DNA of 64,000 nt from Tritrichomonas musculus (GCA_039105265.1 JAPFFF010000052.1:124001-188000); one strand, 5' to 3'. Positions 1-11,104 are shown, counted from the stretch's first letter. The notes: a model not told the origin generated them from the letters alone. Numbers and translations are program-made.

Positions 1-2658
1 GATCAAATTAATTCATTAGAAAACTTTTATATTCCTTTCGATCATTCTGGAAAATATTTCAATAAAGTTTTCCTTGATTCTGCAATTTGTGACATTTACT
101 TTAAAAGGAGAAATAAATTGATTATTCCAATCACTGACAATATTAGAGTTTTGTTGACCAAAATTTTCGAGTTATCAATCTGGAAATCACAAAGTATTAA
201 TGAAATTTCTGAGGTAATTATCTATCTTCTTTGTAAATATTATAAGCCTTTGTTGAGATCAATTATTTCTGATGTTGCTACAAAAGTTACTTCTAATCAA
301 GCTAATGAATTTGTTAATTTTATGAGTTCGAAATTTATTTGTGATATCATTCAAATAGATTACAAACTTTGTTCACAATTATTACTTTATGTTTTGAATA
401 ATCTCGATTTAAAAGATAAAGAAAAGTTGTTGAATTTGAAAATCTTCTTAAAAAATATTTGCGTTTCTACTATGCCTATTGAATCACCGAAAGAAAATCA
501 AGAAGATTTTGTCAATTTATTGAATGAAATTGAGAAGAATTACTTGAATAAAAATCAAAGTAATCGTACTTATAATTACATTTTAATTCATATTATTTTC
601 ATGTGTTTGAAACATGTCAATAATGTCAGTGATAAAATCCTTGATTATGTAATGAAAAGTGTCACCCATTTTGATGAAGAAATTTCATTTGTTGCTGAAG
701 TTTGTCTTTCTCGTATTTTGGACACAAAGAAGAAGTTTACTAAAGAAAAAGTTGAAGTCAAAAAGTTCCCAAATATTGCCACTTTTCCTAATGTTTTTGA
801 ACAAGTTACATTGAAACTTCAAGATGATGGAATCTACTTTCCAACTTCATCAAAAACTGAAAACGTTGACACAAATGACAAAGTTTTATTTGAAGAAGAA
901 GAAGAAGAGGAAGAAGAATTCAAAGGTGACAATGAGGGCTGTTATTCACTTGAATCTGATCCTACAAACAGTCTAGATATTCGATCACATAAAAGAAAAG
1001 AGAATGAAGATTTCAAGAAGATATTTGAATCTTTCAACAACATTGAAATTGAATGGAAAAGTGACACTGAATATGGCACATTATTTGACTCTGAATTTTT
1101 ATTTGATCGATCAAACGGTTACTTCTCATTCAGAGATCATTTCTATCAAAAGAAATACGAGTTTGTTAACGATCAATATCTTCTTGATAACATGAAAGAC
1201 ATCTTTTCATCAGCCACATATTCAATCAATGAAAAAAACATGAACAGAGGTGTTCAATATCAAAACATATGGAAACGATATGCATTGATTGTTGGTCCTT
1301 ATTGCATCAATACATTGAACAAACTCTGCATTAAATATCTGTCAGAATATTATTCATGCAATTCATTGATTGTTTCAAAAGTGTTGCAAGGCGCCATTTC
1401 TGGAATTATCGCCAACGTTTGTTACTGGAGTCAAAAAGATAGACTCAAATTGTTCAAGAAAGTTGTTCTTCCTGTAATGTGTATTTTGTTAACAAATCCA
1501 AACACCGTCAATTTTGCTGATACAATCATATCAAGAGCCATGCACTTTACGAGTCCATTCTGCTTTGCACCTTTGTTTAAAGTACTTTTCGATCTCGCTT
1601 CACAAGGGCCAAATTTACCTAACTATAAACGTTCTTTAATAAAGATTTTGGCTAAACAAATTTCAATAAAGCCTTGCCACTTTTTCAATAGTTATGACCA
1701 GTTTATTGAAAAATTCATTAATCCTTTCATTGCCAACATGAATGAATATAATTCTAATGAAGTTGATAATATTGTCAATTTTATTTTTACAATGTTCATT
1801 CCTTGTTCTTTATCGAGTGAAATATCGCCTATTTACTCAACCGAAATTGAATCGAAAAGAGAGAAAATCATCAAAATATTTGATTCTCTTTTTGATTTAA
1901 AGAATGATAAAATGAAAAGAAATCTCATTCATGCTTTGACATTGTCGCTTTCTAGTTTTAATAGTTCTTCTTATGATGTTAAAATTTTACTTGCACCAAT
2001 CTTTATTAATCGCATTCACACGATTTTTAATTTGTTGAATTCGTCGAATATTAAAGAAGAAGAACTTTTCATCAAATCGACAGGATCATTTATTGAGAAC
2101 CCTATTTTTTATATGAACACTGAAATTGAATTGAAATTCGTCACAAAAATAATTAAAGAATTGATGAATTTGTCACTTCCAATGCAACAAATTTTACTTG
2201 AGAATATCAATAAAATGATTGAGAGTAATATTTTTAATATTCCTAGAAATGATTACGATAAGTATGAGAAGATTTTCCTTGATTATGGATCTTTCGCTAA
2301 GATTAACAATTTGGGAAATGAATTGAGATTGAAAATTGCGAAAATTTTGGGAATTTTTGAAATAAGAAAAAATTCAAATGAGCTTTTTGTTGATTGTGAT
2401 CATTCTGTAGATAATCAAGTGTTGATTGCTGCTTCTATTATTTTGAATTCATTTTTGTTCGATCGTGGAAATGGCAAAATTACAAAGGCTTTCAATTTGA
2501 TGGAAGAAAAATGCACATCAAAGAAATCAAATGATAAAGAGTTCTTCAAAAGTGTCTCTGAAATATTCATCCACCGTCACACTGATCACGTTTTGGATGA
2601 TGTTGAAGAGTTGATCATTCAATATAAAGGATTACTTGCACCAAGCTACATTTGCTAG
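1..2658 (+). CDS. Blm10/PA200-like proteasome activator, C-terminal part (gene begins before the window)
   Basis: The frame is open from base 1, so only the C-terminal 885 residues are seen; no start lies in the window. The protein is helix-rich throughout, as expected for a HEAT-repeat solenoid, with one acidic run of nine glutamates near residue 300. The last 60 residues resemble the conserved C-terminal domain of PA200/PSME4: a hydrophobic helix, then RHTD, then an acidic helix and the ending LAPSYIC. PA200/Blm10 caps the 20S proteasome and opens its gate with a C-terminal hydrophobic-Tyr-X tail. Here Tyr is third from last, so the tail would read Tyr-Ile-Cys rather than the usual Tyr-Tyr-Ala. 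The family call rests mainly on this C-terminus. A generic HEAT-repeat protein is the alternative. Confidence 0.65.
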   Translation, partial: DQINSLENFYIPFDHSGKYFNKVFLDSAICDIYFKRRNKLIIPITDNIRVLLTKIFELSIWKSQSINEISEVIIYLLCKYYKPLLRSIISDVATKVTSNQANEFVNFMSSKFICDIIQIDYKLCSQLLLYVLNNLDLKDKEKLLNLKIFLKNICVSTMPIESPKENQEDFVNLLNEIEKNYLNKNQSNRTYNYILIHIIFMCLKHVNNVSDKILDYVMKSVTHFDEEISFVAEVCLSRILDTKKKFTKEKVEVKKFPNIATFPNVFEQVTLKLQDDGIYFPTSSKTENVDTNDKVLFEEEEEEEEEFKGDNEGCYSLESDPTNSLDIRSHKRKENEDFKKIFESFNNIEIEWKSDTEYGTLFDSEFLFDRSNGYFSFRDHFYQKKYEFVNDQYLLDNMKDIFSSATYSINEKNMNRGVQYQNIWKRYALIVGPYCINTLNKLCIKYLSEYYSCNSLIVSKVLQGAISGIIANVCYWSQKDRLKLFKKVVLPVMCILLTNPNTVNFADTIISRAMHFTSPFCFAPLFKVLFDLASQGPNLPNYKRSLIKILAKQISIKPCHFFNSYDQFIEKFINPFIANMNEYNSNEVDNIVNFIFTMFIPCSLSSEISPIYSTEIESKREKIIKIFDSLFDLKNDKMKRNLIHALTLSLSSFNSSSYDVKILLAPIFINRIHTIFNLLNSSNIKEEELFIKSTGSFIENPIFYMNTEIELKFVTKIIKELMNLSLPMQQILLENINKMIESNIFNIPRNDYDKYEKIFLDYGSFAKINNLGNELRLKIAKILGIFEIRKNSNELFVDCDHSVDNQVLIAASIILNSFLFDRGNGKITKAFNLMEEKCTSKKSNDKEFFKSVSEIFIHRHTDHVLDDVEELIIQYKGLLAPSYIC

Positions 2659-2761
2659 CTCTTTTTCTTTTATAGAATAAATAATCTTTCAAAATAGAAA
2701 AGATGAATTCAATTTTTTTTTTTTTTTTAATTTATATTTAAAATTTATTTAATATACAGCG

Positions 2762-2845
2762 CCGCTCTTAGCTTAGTGGTAGAGCATCTGACTGTAGAAA
2801 ATAATAGTAATCAGAATGTCGCCCGTTTGATTCCAGCAGCGCGGA
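2762..2845 (+). tRNA. tRNA-Tyr (anticodon GTA) with a short intron
   Basis: The acceptor arms ccgctct and agcgcgg pair in six of seven positions. The D arm reads TAGCTTAGTGGTAGAGC. The anticodon stem tctga/tcaga is perfect, around CTGTAG with anticodon GTA at 2794-2796. About 12 extra bases (roughly 2798-2809) sit one base 3' of the anticodon, where tRNA-Tyr introns lie in many eukaryotes. The T arm is weak: gcccg against ccagc leaves two mispairs, and the loop has TTTGATT instead of TTCGATT. It could be a functional but unusual gene or one beginning to decay. The discriminator is A2845 and a T run follows at once. Confidence 0.75.
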
Positions 2846-2851
2846 TTTTTT
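2846..2851 (+). terminator. RNA polymerase III terminator of the tRNA
   Basis: Six T residues follow the tRNA discriminator base directly, the standard Pol III stop signal. Confidence 0.65.
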
Positions 2852-3042
2852 GAATTTTTTTAATAAATTTCAGGCTGATATTTTGTTTTAAAAAAATAAC
2901 TATTTGAATAAATTGGACAATTTTAATATTAATATTATATAAACATTAAATTTTTTTTATTTTCAAAGATATATCTAAGAATAATATTGAATAATGAATT
3001 TCAATTAAAAATGATCGGCTTACAAAAAATTTTATTTATTAT

Positions 3043-3927
3043 ATGGCAAAACGCTGGGATTGCATCTTAGCCGATCCATCGTCCCCTCGTCCAGAAAATA
3101 GTATAAGGGTTTTTTGTTTTTCAGATACGCATGGAGCGCATAAGAAAATTCCAAAAGATTGGATTTGTCCAGCCGATATTGCATTATTTGCTGGCGATTT
3201 TACAGGGGTGGGAGCGTTAAGAGACACTCTTTCATTTATAGAATTTTTTAAGTCACTTCCATGCAAGCACAAAGTTATGATTGCTGGGAATCATGAAGTT
3301 ACTTATGATACTGAAAATCGCGAAGATATTCTGTTTCGCTATTTACAATTTGAAAGAGGTGATTATTCAAAACTAGTTAAAAAATATAAAAAGCTCAATA
3401 AAGATTATATTCCCACTAATTCTGGCAAGAAATATGATGATAACATACTCAATTTCATTAAACAACAAATAATAGATGATGAAGAAATTATTTATTTAGA
3501 AGAATCAACTGTTAATATTGAAGGATTAAATATCTATGGATCACCATATAGTCCATTTTTTTATAACTGGGCTTTTCCAACATATCCTAACGAAGAAAAA
3601 GAAAAAGGGGGCCTTGCTGCCTCAAGATGGAACAAAATTCCAGATGATGCAGATATTGTATTAGTTCATGGTCCACCATTAAATATACTTGATCTTGTTG
3701 AAGATGATGGTTCAAACGCTGGAGATCCTTTTCTTGCCGAAAAGATAAATCAAATTAATCCATCTCTCTGCGTATTTGGCCATATTCATGAAGCTTACGG
3801 AGCGCAAAAAATCAAAGATACCTACTACGCAAACGTTTCTACGCTCAACTTTAACTATGAAGTTAAAAACAAGCCATTGTTATTCGACCTGGTTAAAATC
3901 GAAAAAAGGGACTGTGATATGGATTAA
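3043..3927 (+). CDS. Calcineurin-like metallophosphoesterase
   Basis: This 294-residue protein has all the metal-binding blocks of the calcineurin-like phosphoesterase fold in order: SDTHG (residues 27-31), GDFTGVG (51-57), GNHE (82-85), VHGPP near 210 and GHIHE near 248. Spacing and length match the MPPED/icc-like branch, which hydrolyses phosphoesters with two metal ions. The substrate cannot be told. There is no signal peptide or membrane segment, so it is probably cytosolic. The ATG at 3043 is the first in frame and lies about 200 bp after the tRNA; an insert of about 50 residues around 110-160 separates the second metal block from the HGPP block. The gene looks intact. Confidence 0.85.
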   Translation: MAKRWDCILADPSSPRPENSIRVFCFSDTHGAHKKIPKDWICPADIALFAGDFTGVGALRDTLSFIEFFKSLPCKHKVMIAGNHEVTYDTENREDILFRYLQFERGDYSKLVKKYKKLNKDYIPTNSGKKYDDNILNFIKQQIIDDEEIIYLEESTVNIEGLNIYGSPYSPFFYNWAFPTYPNEEKEKGGLAASRWNKIPDDADIVLVHGPPLNILDLVEDDGSNAGDPFLAEKINQINPSLCVFGHIHEAYGAQKIKDTYYANVSTLNFNYEVKNKPLLFDLVKIEKRDCDMD

Positions 3928-4328
3928 AAATGCTATTCATTTTTGGCACTTTTGCACATATTTTAATTCTATTTTTTTAAAGGTGTAGACAATCACTTCA
4001 CATTTGGCATTTTCTCAATGAATATTTAATATAGGGGTCCAATCACTCAAAAAGTTAAAAATTGTAAAAATTTTATTGAGATTCTAATTAGTTGAGTCGA
4101 TAAATTGTTTGTACCGTATTTTAGATTATAGTTTGTAATGGTGATTCCATTGTGTTTCTAAGGCCAATCATAGTTTGCCATTTTAATCCTTCCCATACAC
4201 TTGATATAAAAACATTTTGTTTTTTTTACAAAATAAATTCAATTGAATAAAACTTTTTCAAAATTATAGTAATAATAAATTTATGTTTAAAAATGTTTTA
4301 TTGAAGTAATCTTTAAAAATATTTAGCT
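3928..4328. other. Intergenic, no gene seen
   Basis: AT-rich spacer between the convergent ends of the phosphoesterase and the minus-strand genes. I see no RNA gene, repeat or long reading frame in it. Confidence 0.5.
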
Positions 4329-4760
4329 TTAAAGAGCACCATCTTGATCATTGAAATTATTTACACTTGAACCAGCATTAAGATTTTCATCGTCGCTCTT
4401 AACATCACCAACATAATTTCCATTAGATTTCTTTCTAATTACGAAAATAACGACAACTACAACGATAGCAACAGCAACTACAACTCCAACTGCAATTCCA
4501 ACTGCCATTCCGACCTTTGATTTATTCTTACCACTGCTTCCGCTACCGCCAATACCTTTGTCAGCGACAGATGTACACTTGTCAATAGATGTGCATTCAA
4601 AGTTGAAGTAATCATAATTTTGGTCTGGTAAGAGTTTGACTGTGTTTTGTCCCTCTTTGACGCAGATGCATGAATCAAAGTTGAAGCTTTCAAAGCCACC
4701 CTTATTCTCAACAACTTCAAGGTGATAGTAGTCACTTGATGAAGATTCGCTTTGATACAT
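4329..4760 (-). pseudogene. C-terminal fragment of a trichomonad-type membrane surface protein
   Basis: 143 codons that look like the end of a single-pass surface protein: a short polar ectodomain with several Cys, a Gly/Ser linker, one Val/Ala/Ile-rich transmembrane helix (about residues 83-107), then RKK and a short acidic cytoplasmic tail. This tail design is common on BspA-like and related surface antigens of trichomonads (family knowledge). No ectodomain repeats precede it. An in-frame stop lies three codons before its ATG, and it overlaps the end of the SecA-like remnant. It is probably a 3' fragment of a lost gene, or the out-of-frame tail of its neighbour. A short real gene cannot be excluded. 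Confidence 0.5.
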
Positions 4761-5814
4761 AGGATGTCACCAATTCTTCATTTTTCTCTTTTTGCAAATT
4801 AGGTATTTCGTCTATTTTTTCATAAATCTCTTCTTTATCTAATATATCATCTAATTTTTTAGATGGTTCGATATTTGTTTTTGTTTCTTCTCTGTCATCA
4901 AATGCAGAATCATATATTTTTGCATTTGCTTCTGAATGTTCAATTGCATCTTTCCTATTCATGACTCCTCTGATATAAGAGCCCAAGCACAGCAAGAGAA
5001 GTAATCCGATCTTCATTAAAATTTCAACATTGACTGATTTTTCAATGACTTCACTCAATTTTGAAGGCAATTTAGCAAATCCTCCTAAAATTGATGAAAT
5101 TTTGTTAGAAATAAATTCTCCTGACTTTTCGAAACTTTTTGTGAATAAGAATTTTTTCAATTCATTGACAACTAATTTTTCAGTTTCATTTAATTTTTCT
5201 ATCTGTTTATCTAAAACGCCTTCCAAGAAATCTACAATTTTTCCTAAGAAAAAGTCAGCTGTATTAGGAATAATTAAATTAATTGCAGCAATAGCGCCTT
5301 GCTTGATAACTTCTTTGCTTATTTGAGCAGGAAATGCCTGTATCCATGACATTATTTTACCAGTAAGTCCTACCACATAAACGAGAACAAAGATGAGAAT
5401 CCCAGCCATGATGGGCCACATGCTCCATAAAAATAAAGTGAAGACAAGTAAAGGATCTTTATCAACAAGGCAATATTTCTCCTCGGTAATTTCTTTTTTA
5501 ATGTTGTTTAGACTAAGGTCAAAGCAAACACCAAATTCGCAACCAGCAAGAGTTCTTCTTAAAAAGAATTTTAAATACACTTTTTCACCAAGTGTACAGC
5601 TTATCTTCTGAAAAATCATGTTGAACAGTTTGTCTATTCGTTCAGTGATACTTAGCAAAGTGAATTTATTGTCTGGCCAGACAATAAAATTTAAGTTCTG
5701 GATCTTCAATGTAGTTTGTATCACCGATATTTTTATAACTGATTCGAGCACCAGAGCGACTAAGAAGTGAATATGGCTTGAAACCAAGTTGGAACAGTGT
5801 GAAATTTGTTTCAA
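4732..5814 (-). pseudogene. SecA-like gene remnant, C-terminal membrane-associated part
   Basis: A third reading-frame block of the decayed SecA-like gene. Resemblance to coding sequence continuing the previous block starts near 5670; the first 50 codons up to 5814 are an overlap in another frame. It carries two strongly hydrophobic segments, one in about residues 130-150 and one around residues 260-280, separated by amphipathic Lys/Glu-rich helices, and ends in a charged acidic tail. Such hydrophobic C-terminal extensions are seen here but I do not recognise a named domain. The frame changes relative to the preceding block near 5670, so the long protein is not made as one chain unless the assembly is wrong. 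Confidence 0.5.
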
Positions 5815-7153
5815 AAAATTTAAAATAAACTTTTCCTATTTTACTAAAACTGTTCACGATTTTATTTTGATACTTTTTGAGAACTTTTTGATGAATGTAC
5901 ATGAATGTTGGTATAATATCAAAATTTGAATCTGTAGGAAGATATTTTCCAAGTTTTTTATGAAGTATACCAATTTGTTTATTAAGAGTTTCTTTGAAAT
6001 TTCTTTTCTTCTTTTTATTTGAACAGAGTTTTTCAACTTTACGAATCATCAATGACCAAGATTCAAGAATCATTTCTCTTACATGTCTTTGGAAAAGTCT
6101 CCATGTATATTTACAATTTGGACAGTTGAAAAGTGAGAATATCTTTTGTGATTGAATTTTTAAAAAAGTTGAAATTGACATGCAAATAGGAAACCTATAT
6201 TTATAAGCAACAATTCGATTTACATTAATTTTAGCCCTTCTTAATTCAAAGATATCTTCCGTAGGTATTTGTTGCTTTTTAATATTAAAATTGAATATCC
6301 AAGGCCTTGTTTCTTTAAAACTTTCGATGAACTTTTTCTGTTCAATAATTTTATAGTCAAAATCTTCAATTGCTTTTTGAATTTTCTCATTATTTAAGCT
6401 TCCTGATTTTCTAAATATTTGTTCTTTAAGACAGATACAACGGCAAGTACCATTTTTTCCTTGTCTTGCAGTTCTTCCATAAGCTTGATTCATTACTCGA
6501 ATATTTGATGAATGATAAGAAACAATGACATGAAGAGGAAAGTCGCCACATTGAATGTCAGTACCACGACCACAAACATTTGATCCAAGTGATACTGCTC
6601 CTTTAATTCCAGCTATTCTTTCAGGTAAGACATGTTCATCTATTCCGTTAAATATGTTTATATAACGAATTCCTTTTTCATAAAGATTTTCTTGAACTTT
6701 TGAAATTTCATTCAAATCTTGGAAAATTACGAGAACAGGAAGACCTTTTTCATGAAAGTAAATGACTTCTGAAACAATTTTTTCATTTCGTTCATCAATT
6801 GTCTCACAAAGAATCATTGGAAAATTGACACGAAGATTCGGTTTGTGCCTTGGAACTTTCTTTGAAATGAGTCTATAGTGATCATAATAAATTTTCTTAT
6901 CATCAGCATTTCCAACCGTTCCTGTGAATCCACATATTTTATGATAAAGATTAGCAAATATTGGATGAGAAACATAGAGATAATTCATTGAAATATCCTT
7001 AAAAACAATGTCTTTATTTTCATCTTTCAAACTTTCTTTTAAAGAAATAAATTGTTGAACGAATCCACTGAATTCTTTGTTTTCTTCAAGAATTCCTTTA
7101 TGATCATAATCATATGGAACAACTTGTCTAAATTTTCTTACTTCTGTTAACAA
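5666..7153 (-). pseudogene. SecA-like helicase remnant, second motor domain
   Basis: This block holds the second helicase lobe of a SecA-like ATPase. CGFTGTVG is followed about 110 residues later by VCGRGTDIQCG and then by QAYGRTARQGKNG, equivalent to SecA's GRGTDI and the Q-x2-GR-x-GRQG arginine-finger motif. Known SecA moves preproteins; the eukaryotic SecA-like proteins of trichomonads and ciliates have no assigned job. The frame stays open upstream of 7153 for about 25 Ser-rich codons (to about 7223) without ATG. It joins the first lobe only through a frame change in a TTC/ATC-rich tract at about 7160-7220. A second change follows near 5670. Confidence 0.7.
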
Positions 7154-9404
7154 ACAGATATTTAAAATAGAAGATAATGATGATGAAGATGATGGAAATG
7201 AAGAAGAAGATAGTGAATTCGATACAACAGAAGTAAACTAAAGACAAGATTTCTTTAGCATTTGATTTTATTTCACGTGCAACAATTGTTCCATTTTGAA
7301 TTTCATCAATAAGAATCGAATCTGCTTCATCAACTAACAAAGAACATTTCTTGAAATAACGATCAATGTAACCAGGACACATTTCCATCAAGTGTAAATA
7401 AAAGCATTCAAAATTAACAAAAGTTGAAAAGATAATTTTAGCTTTTGTTTTGGTTTCTAAATTATTATTGCTGATTCCACAAATAGGAAAATTCATTTTA
7501 GATGGATTTTTAAACAAATCATCACCGAAGAATTCTTTTGGATAATTTTTCTTGTATTCTTCATTAGATTTCATTGTGTTTATTTTATAGTAATAATCGG
7601 CATTGCTTTTGAAATAACTGTCTTCTTCAATATGATACAAATCCTTTAAAGGAATCTGATCTTGTTGATCATCTTCTTCATGAAGTTTTGTCTGAAATGG
7701 GAGTTCATTTTTATGCAAAAGAACAGCTGACTTCAATCCAAGAAGTTTGATGAATTCATATGAACAATAATAATCACGATTCGACAATTTAATGTTGGAA
7801 GAAGCAATGTGAACAGTGTATTTCTTAAGGGCAAGAACAGCTGCAATCAAACAAATAATGCACGACTTTCCTTCACCAGTTTCGACTTGATAAATGACAC
7901 CTTTTGGACCATCTTCATTCTTGTTTTTGACTGTATGAAAGCACGTTTTACATGCTTCAAAAGCTGCATAAATTTGTGCTTTGTGAATCATAAAATCAGG
8001 AATCGAACTTCGAATATAATGTGAATATGCAAAAGTCACATATTGAAGGCATTCTTTATATTTTTTATCTTTCAAAAGCTTGAAAAGATATTTTTTATGG
8101 AACTTTTTGTCATTCATAATTTTCATATCAACACGTGTCTTGATTTTACTGATCGTTTGTATCTCTTCTTTTTCCATTTTGGTCAACAAAAGTGCATCCT
8201 CAACAAATAAATCGCTTCGGACAGAATGTATATTTTCAGAACTAACGTATTTGATGGTATGATGATGTCTGTTCATATCGTCATCAAATAAAATTTTCAC
8301 TCGTTTTGAACTCATTCTCAAAAAGTCGGATGGTGAAATGTACCCAAGACAAAGACTAGAAACAACACTGGGAATGAATGATTCGTCAATTGATTCAGAA
8401 TCATACAAAGGAACATAACTTAAAAAAATACGAAGGTGATCATATTTGAAGCCACTTTTACAGTGTGAAAAAGGTTTCGTCTGAATGAATTCAAGTTTTG
8501 TGAGAACTTTTTGAGGGGACATTGAAAAAGTTGAAATAAAAGTGCGTGGATTTTTCTTTAATTCTTTCATTAGTAATTGTTCTTCACTTTTCTTTTCAGT
8601 GAAATGACAATAAAGATAAAAATATCCTCTGAAAAAGTGGGAAATATTCTGAAAATTTTGTAAAAATGATTTAATGTTTGAATCTTTGAAAATGTTGCAG
8701 TGAATTTCTGAAAACTGATCGTCTTGAATGATTTGCTTGAAAAAATCAATTGTATCTGGGGTATAATTGAAGCAAAGAACAAGAGTGAGTCCCGATGCCG
8801 ATAATAAATCAATTTCTATTTTAATAATTTGCATGATCTTCGTTTTTGCCATTGGAATTGAAATAAATTTTTCTGAATCAATGGCTAAAATTGCAATTGG
8901 CGTATCAGTAAAAAACCATGAATGATATTTGGAATAAAAAACGCAAGGTTGGAAAAAAATTGTATTGAATTTGTCATTGCATATCCTGTATATCCCTCGG
9001 TATTTTTTGCTTTCTTCTTCTTTGTTGATGTAATTTATATGTTTGAAAAAATATTTGTAGCAATTTCTTTGGTAACTCTTTCCCAATTCATGAGCTTTAA
9101 AATCACATTTGAATAATTTGTTAATCGATAATATACTTAGTTCGAAATCTTTTTTAAATTTTATTGAAGTTTCTATCGTATTCAAATTTCGGAATATATT
9201 TCTTGATGCTATTTTAAGATATTTAAGAATAAAAGCATATCCATCTTTCCCTTCTGTTTCTGTAATATTTTGTACAAGAAAGCATTGAAGAGATGGATCT
9301 AAAATCGGCATTTCGAATTGTTTTTTAAATGGAGCTTTTTCAGAGTTTATTTGGTCAAAATATTCAAATGATTGTAAATAATCATGGAAATCTTCTATGC
9401 ATTT
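7128..9404 (-). pseudogene. SecA-like helicase remnant, N-terminal region and first motor domain
   Basis: The first motor lobe is clear: VETGEGKS (Walker A, typical of SecA's Q-T-G-E-G-K-S), then a long DEAD-like lobe ending with VDEADSILIDE (Walker B). About 500 residues before it are helical and not assigned. The first ATG is at 9311, but the frame is open to 9404 with coding-like sequence, stopped there by TAA, so the true 5' end seems lost. At its 3' end the frame runs out into a hydrophobic, low-complexity stretch just where the second lobe should begin. Counting this and the two later changes, about three breaks split the gene. No consensus trichomonad intron signals were found at the break. 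Confidence 0.7.
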
Positions 9405-9679
9405 TTATCGAATAAACCTTCATGATTCTGATTTATTTCTATGGGATATTATTTATTTTTCTGTTGAATTAAACTTGTGCTCTCTAATGTAATTATTGAA
9501 GAATCTTTTTCCTTTATTATCTACAAATATGTAAAAATAGGTTGATTGAGTATAATATCCTTTGAAAATTAGAGAAAGATTGCCCTCGGTAATTTTTTGG
9601 TAAATTATTAAAATATAATAAAAAGAAAATGATTTTGAATGAATGCTTTATATTTTATTAATATATAAAAACAAAAAAA

Positions 9680-10219
9680 TTAATTTGTGATTGGATCTAA
9701 GAAAAGGAAATCTGTATTTCCTCTTGTTTGATTATACATTATTGGATCTATTTTGGAAAATGTGTTTTCCTTCATTTTCTGACTTTGAAATTCTTCTCTT
9801 AGTGTAAATTCAACTTCCATTGTTCCAACAATTCGACGATCCTTCTTTTGAATCTTTTTGGCATTATTGTTTTTGTTATTGTGATTCTGAATTGGCTCAA
9901 AAATTGATATTTTCTTATGTTCATTGTTAATAAGATCTTTAAAAATGTGGATATCTTGTGATTTCAAAGTAGTGGATGCAATGATATGATCTGTTCCAAA
10001 TATGTTTTTTTTTCTGAATACAATAATGACTTTTTCTGTTTTGCTATTCATTTGGATTTTGAATGTTGGCAGAGCTGTTTTCATTTCATTAGCTTCAAAA
10101 GTTTGAGCTTGCTTTTGTCCGTCTGGAAGAGTGGTAATGCTGACACGAATGGTATCATTTTCACCAACTATATCTTTTGAAAGATTGATTGATTGTAATT
10201 GGATGTTTAAGTTCAACAT
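9680..10219 (-). CDS. Hypothetical protein, possible C2-like domain
   Basis: 179 residues starting at ATG 10219. The first 95 residues are predicted beta-rich with alternating hydrophobic residues and end in VIIVFRKKN, a pattern like C2 domains that start many small trichomonad proteins (weak resemblance only). The second half is an Asn/Lys-rich linker followed by a strand-like VGTMEVEFTL and a polar tail. No catalytic motif, signal peptide or membrane segment is seen. It stands alone: about 370 bp from the SecA-like remnant, with AT-rich DNA on both sides. The function is unknown. Confidence 0.6.
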   Translation of the reverse strand: MLNLNIQLQSINLSKDIVGENDTIRVSITTLPDGQKQAQTFEANEMKTALPTFKIQMNSKTEKVIIVFRKKNIFGTDHIIASTTLKSQDIHIFKDLINNEHKKISIFEPIQNHNNKNNNAKKIQKKDRRIVGTMEVEFTLREEFQSQKMKENTFSKIDPIMYNQTRGNTDFLFLDPITN

Positions 10220-11012
10220 TTTTTATAACGGGAAAGTAAAAAATGATATTATTCACATTCGAAATTATTTATATTCTATATTCATTTTTTGATAAATTTA
10301 TTTTTTTAAATAATCATTCAAATTTAAATAAATAATTCTTTGATATGATTATATTTTTATAAGTCTAACAAATTTGTGAGAATAATATAAATAATTTATT
10401 CAAATTTGTAAAATAAAAGTTTTCTTTAAATCAAATTATACTATTTATGCCTTAAATTTGTTTAAAATCTTTATCAAAAATATATTTTTGATGCTTCTCA
10501 TAATAGAATTTTTAGCAAATTCAATAAATAGTTGTTTTACTCTCTGAGTGAGGTAATTGTTAATTCAATAATAATGAAAAGCTTTTTATTTGTTTTTTTA
10601 TTTATTAATTTAATAAATATGCAGAAATCCATAAAAATACTTCCAATTATGAAGCCTAAGGAAAATGTAAGAATTGATTTCAGTTACTGGCAGATGCTTT
10701 TCAATAATCACTTTAAACAATGATAAATTGGGAGAAGAAGAAAAAGGCATCGAAAGCAATGAAGAAGATACCATTGAAAAAAATAATGAAAAAAAATCTG
10801 AAAATGAAAATAAAAAGAAGAAACTCTCAGGAAATGGATGTGAAAAAAATGAAAAAGAATCATATCAAATATTAAAATATCTTTCAGATAATAAAGACAA
10901 TCCGAAATGTTTTTTTTTTAGGATTGCCTTTAATTGAGTTAGATATAATCTAAATATTTTTTTAAAAATACCATATCTTTCAATTTTGAGAAGATGAAAA
11001 TAAAAAAAAAAG
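10220..11012. other. Mostly non-coding spacer before the MULE
   Basis: Very AT-rich. Apart from the short frames at 10532-10937, nothing recognisable is seen. It ends in an A-rich run next to the transposon end. Confidence 0.4.
10532..10937 (+). pseudogene. Possible decayed small gene
   Basis: Two overlapping short frames. The first contains MKSFLFVFLFINLIN, which reads like a signal peptide, and ends after about 50 further residues. The second, in another frame, is a Lys/Glu/Asn-rich low-complexity stretch. Together they suggest a former secreted or membrane protein gene that has lost its frame, but low complexity in AT-rich DNA could give the same picture by chance. Confidence 0.25.
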
Positions 11013-11060
11013 GATAGATCTAAAAATGGAACTTTTTTGGATATTTTTCTCTCAATTTTT
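11013..11060 (+). repeat. MULE left terminal inverted repeat
   Basis: Begins gatagatctaaaaatgg and matches the reverse complement of 39412-39459 with six mismatches. Confidence 0.8.
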
Positions 11061-11104
11061 TTAATTCAAAATATACGGTTATTTTATTATTTTCTTTATT
11101 AACA

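Noticed and set aside
3039-3272. Minus-strand frame opposite the phosphoesterase start
   Set aside because: It lies over a clear metallophosphoesterase gene; a shadow.
7130-7260. An intron joining the two SecA-like blocks
   Set aside because: No GTATGT-type donor and no ACTAACACACAG-type acceptor were found; a slip in the TTC/ATC tract explains the frame change better.
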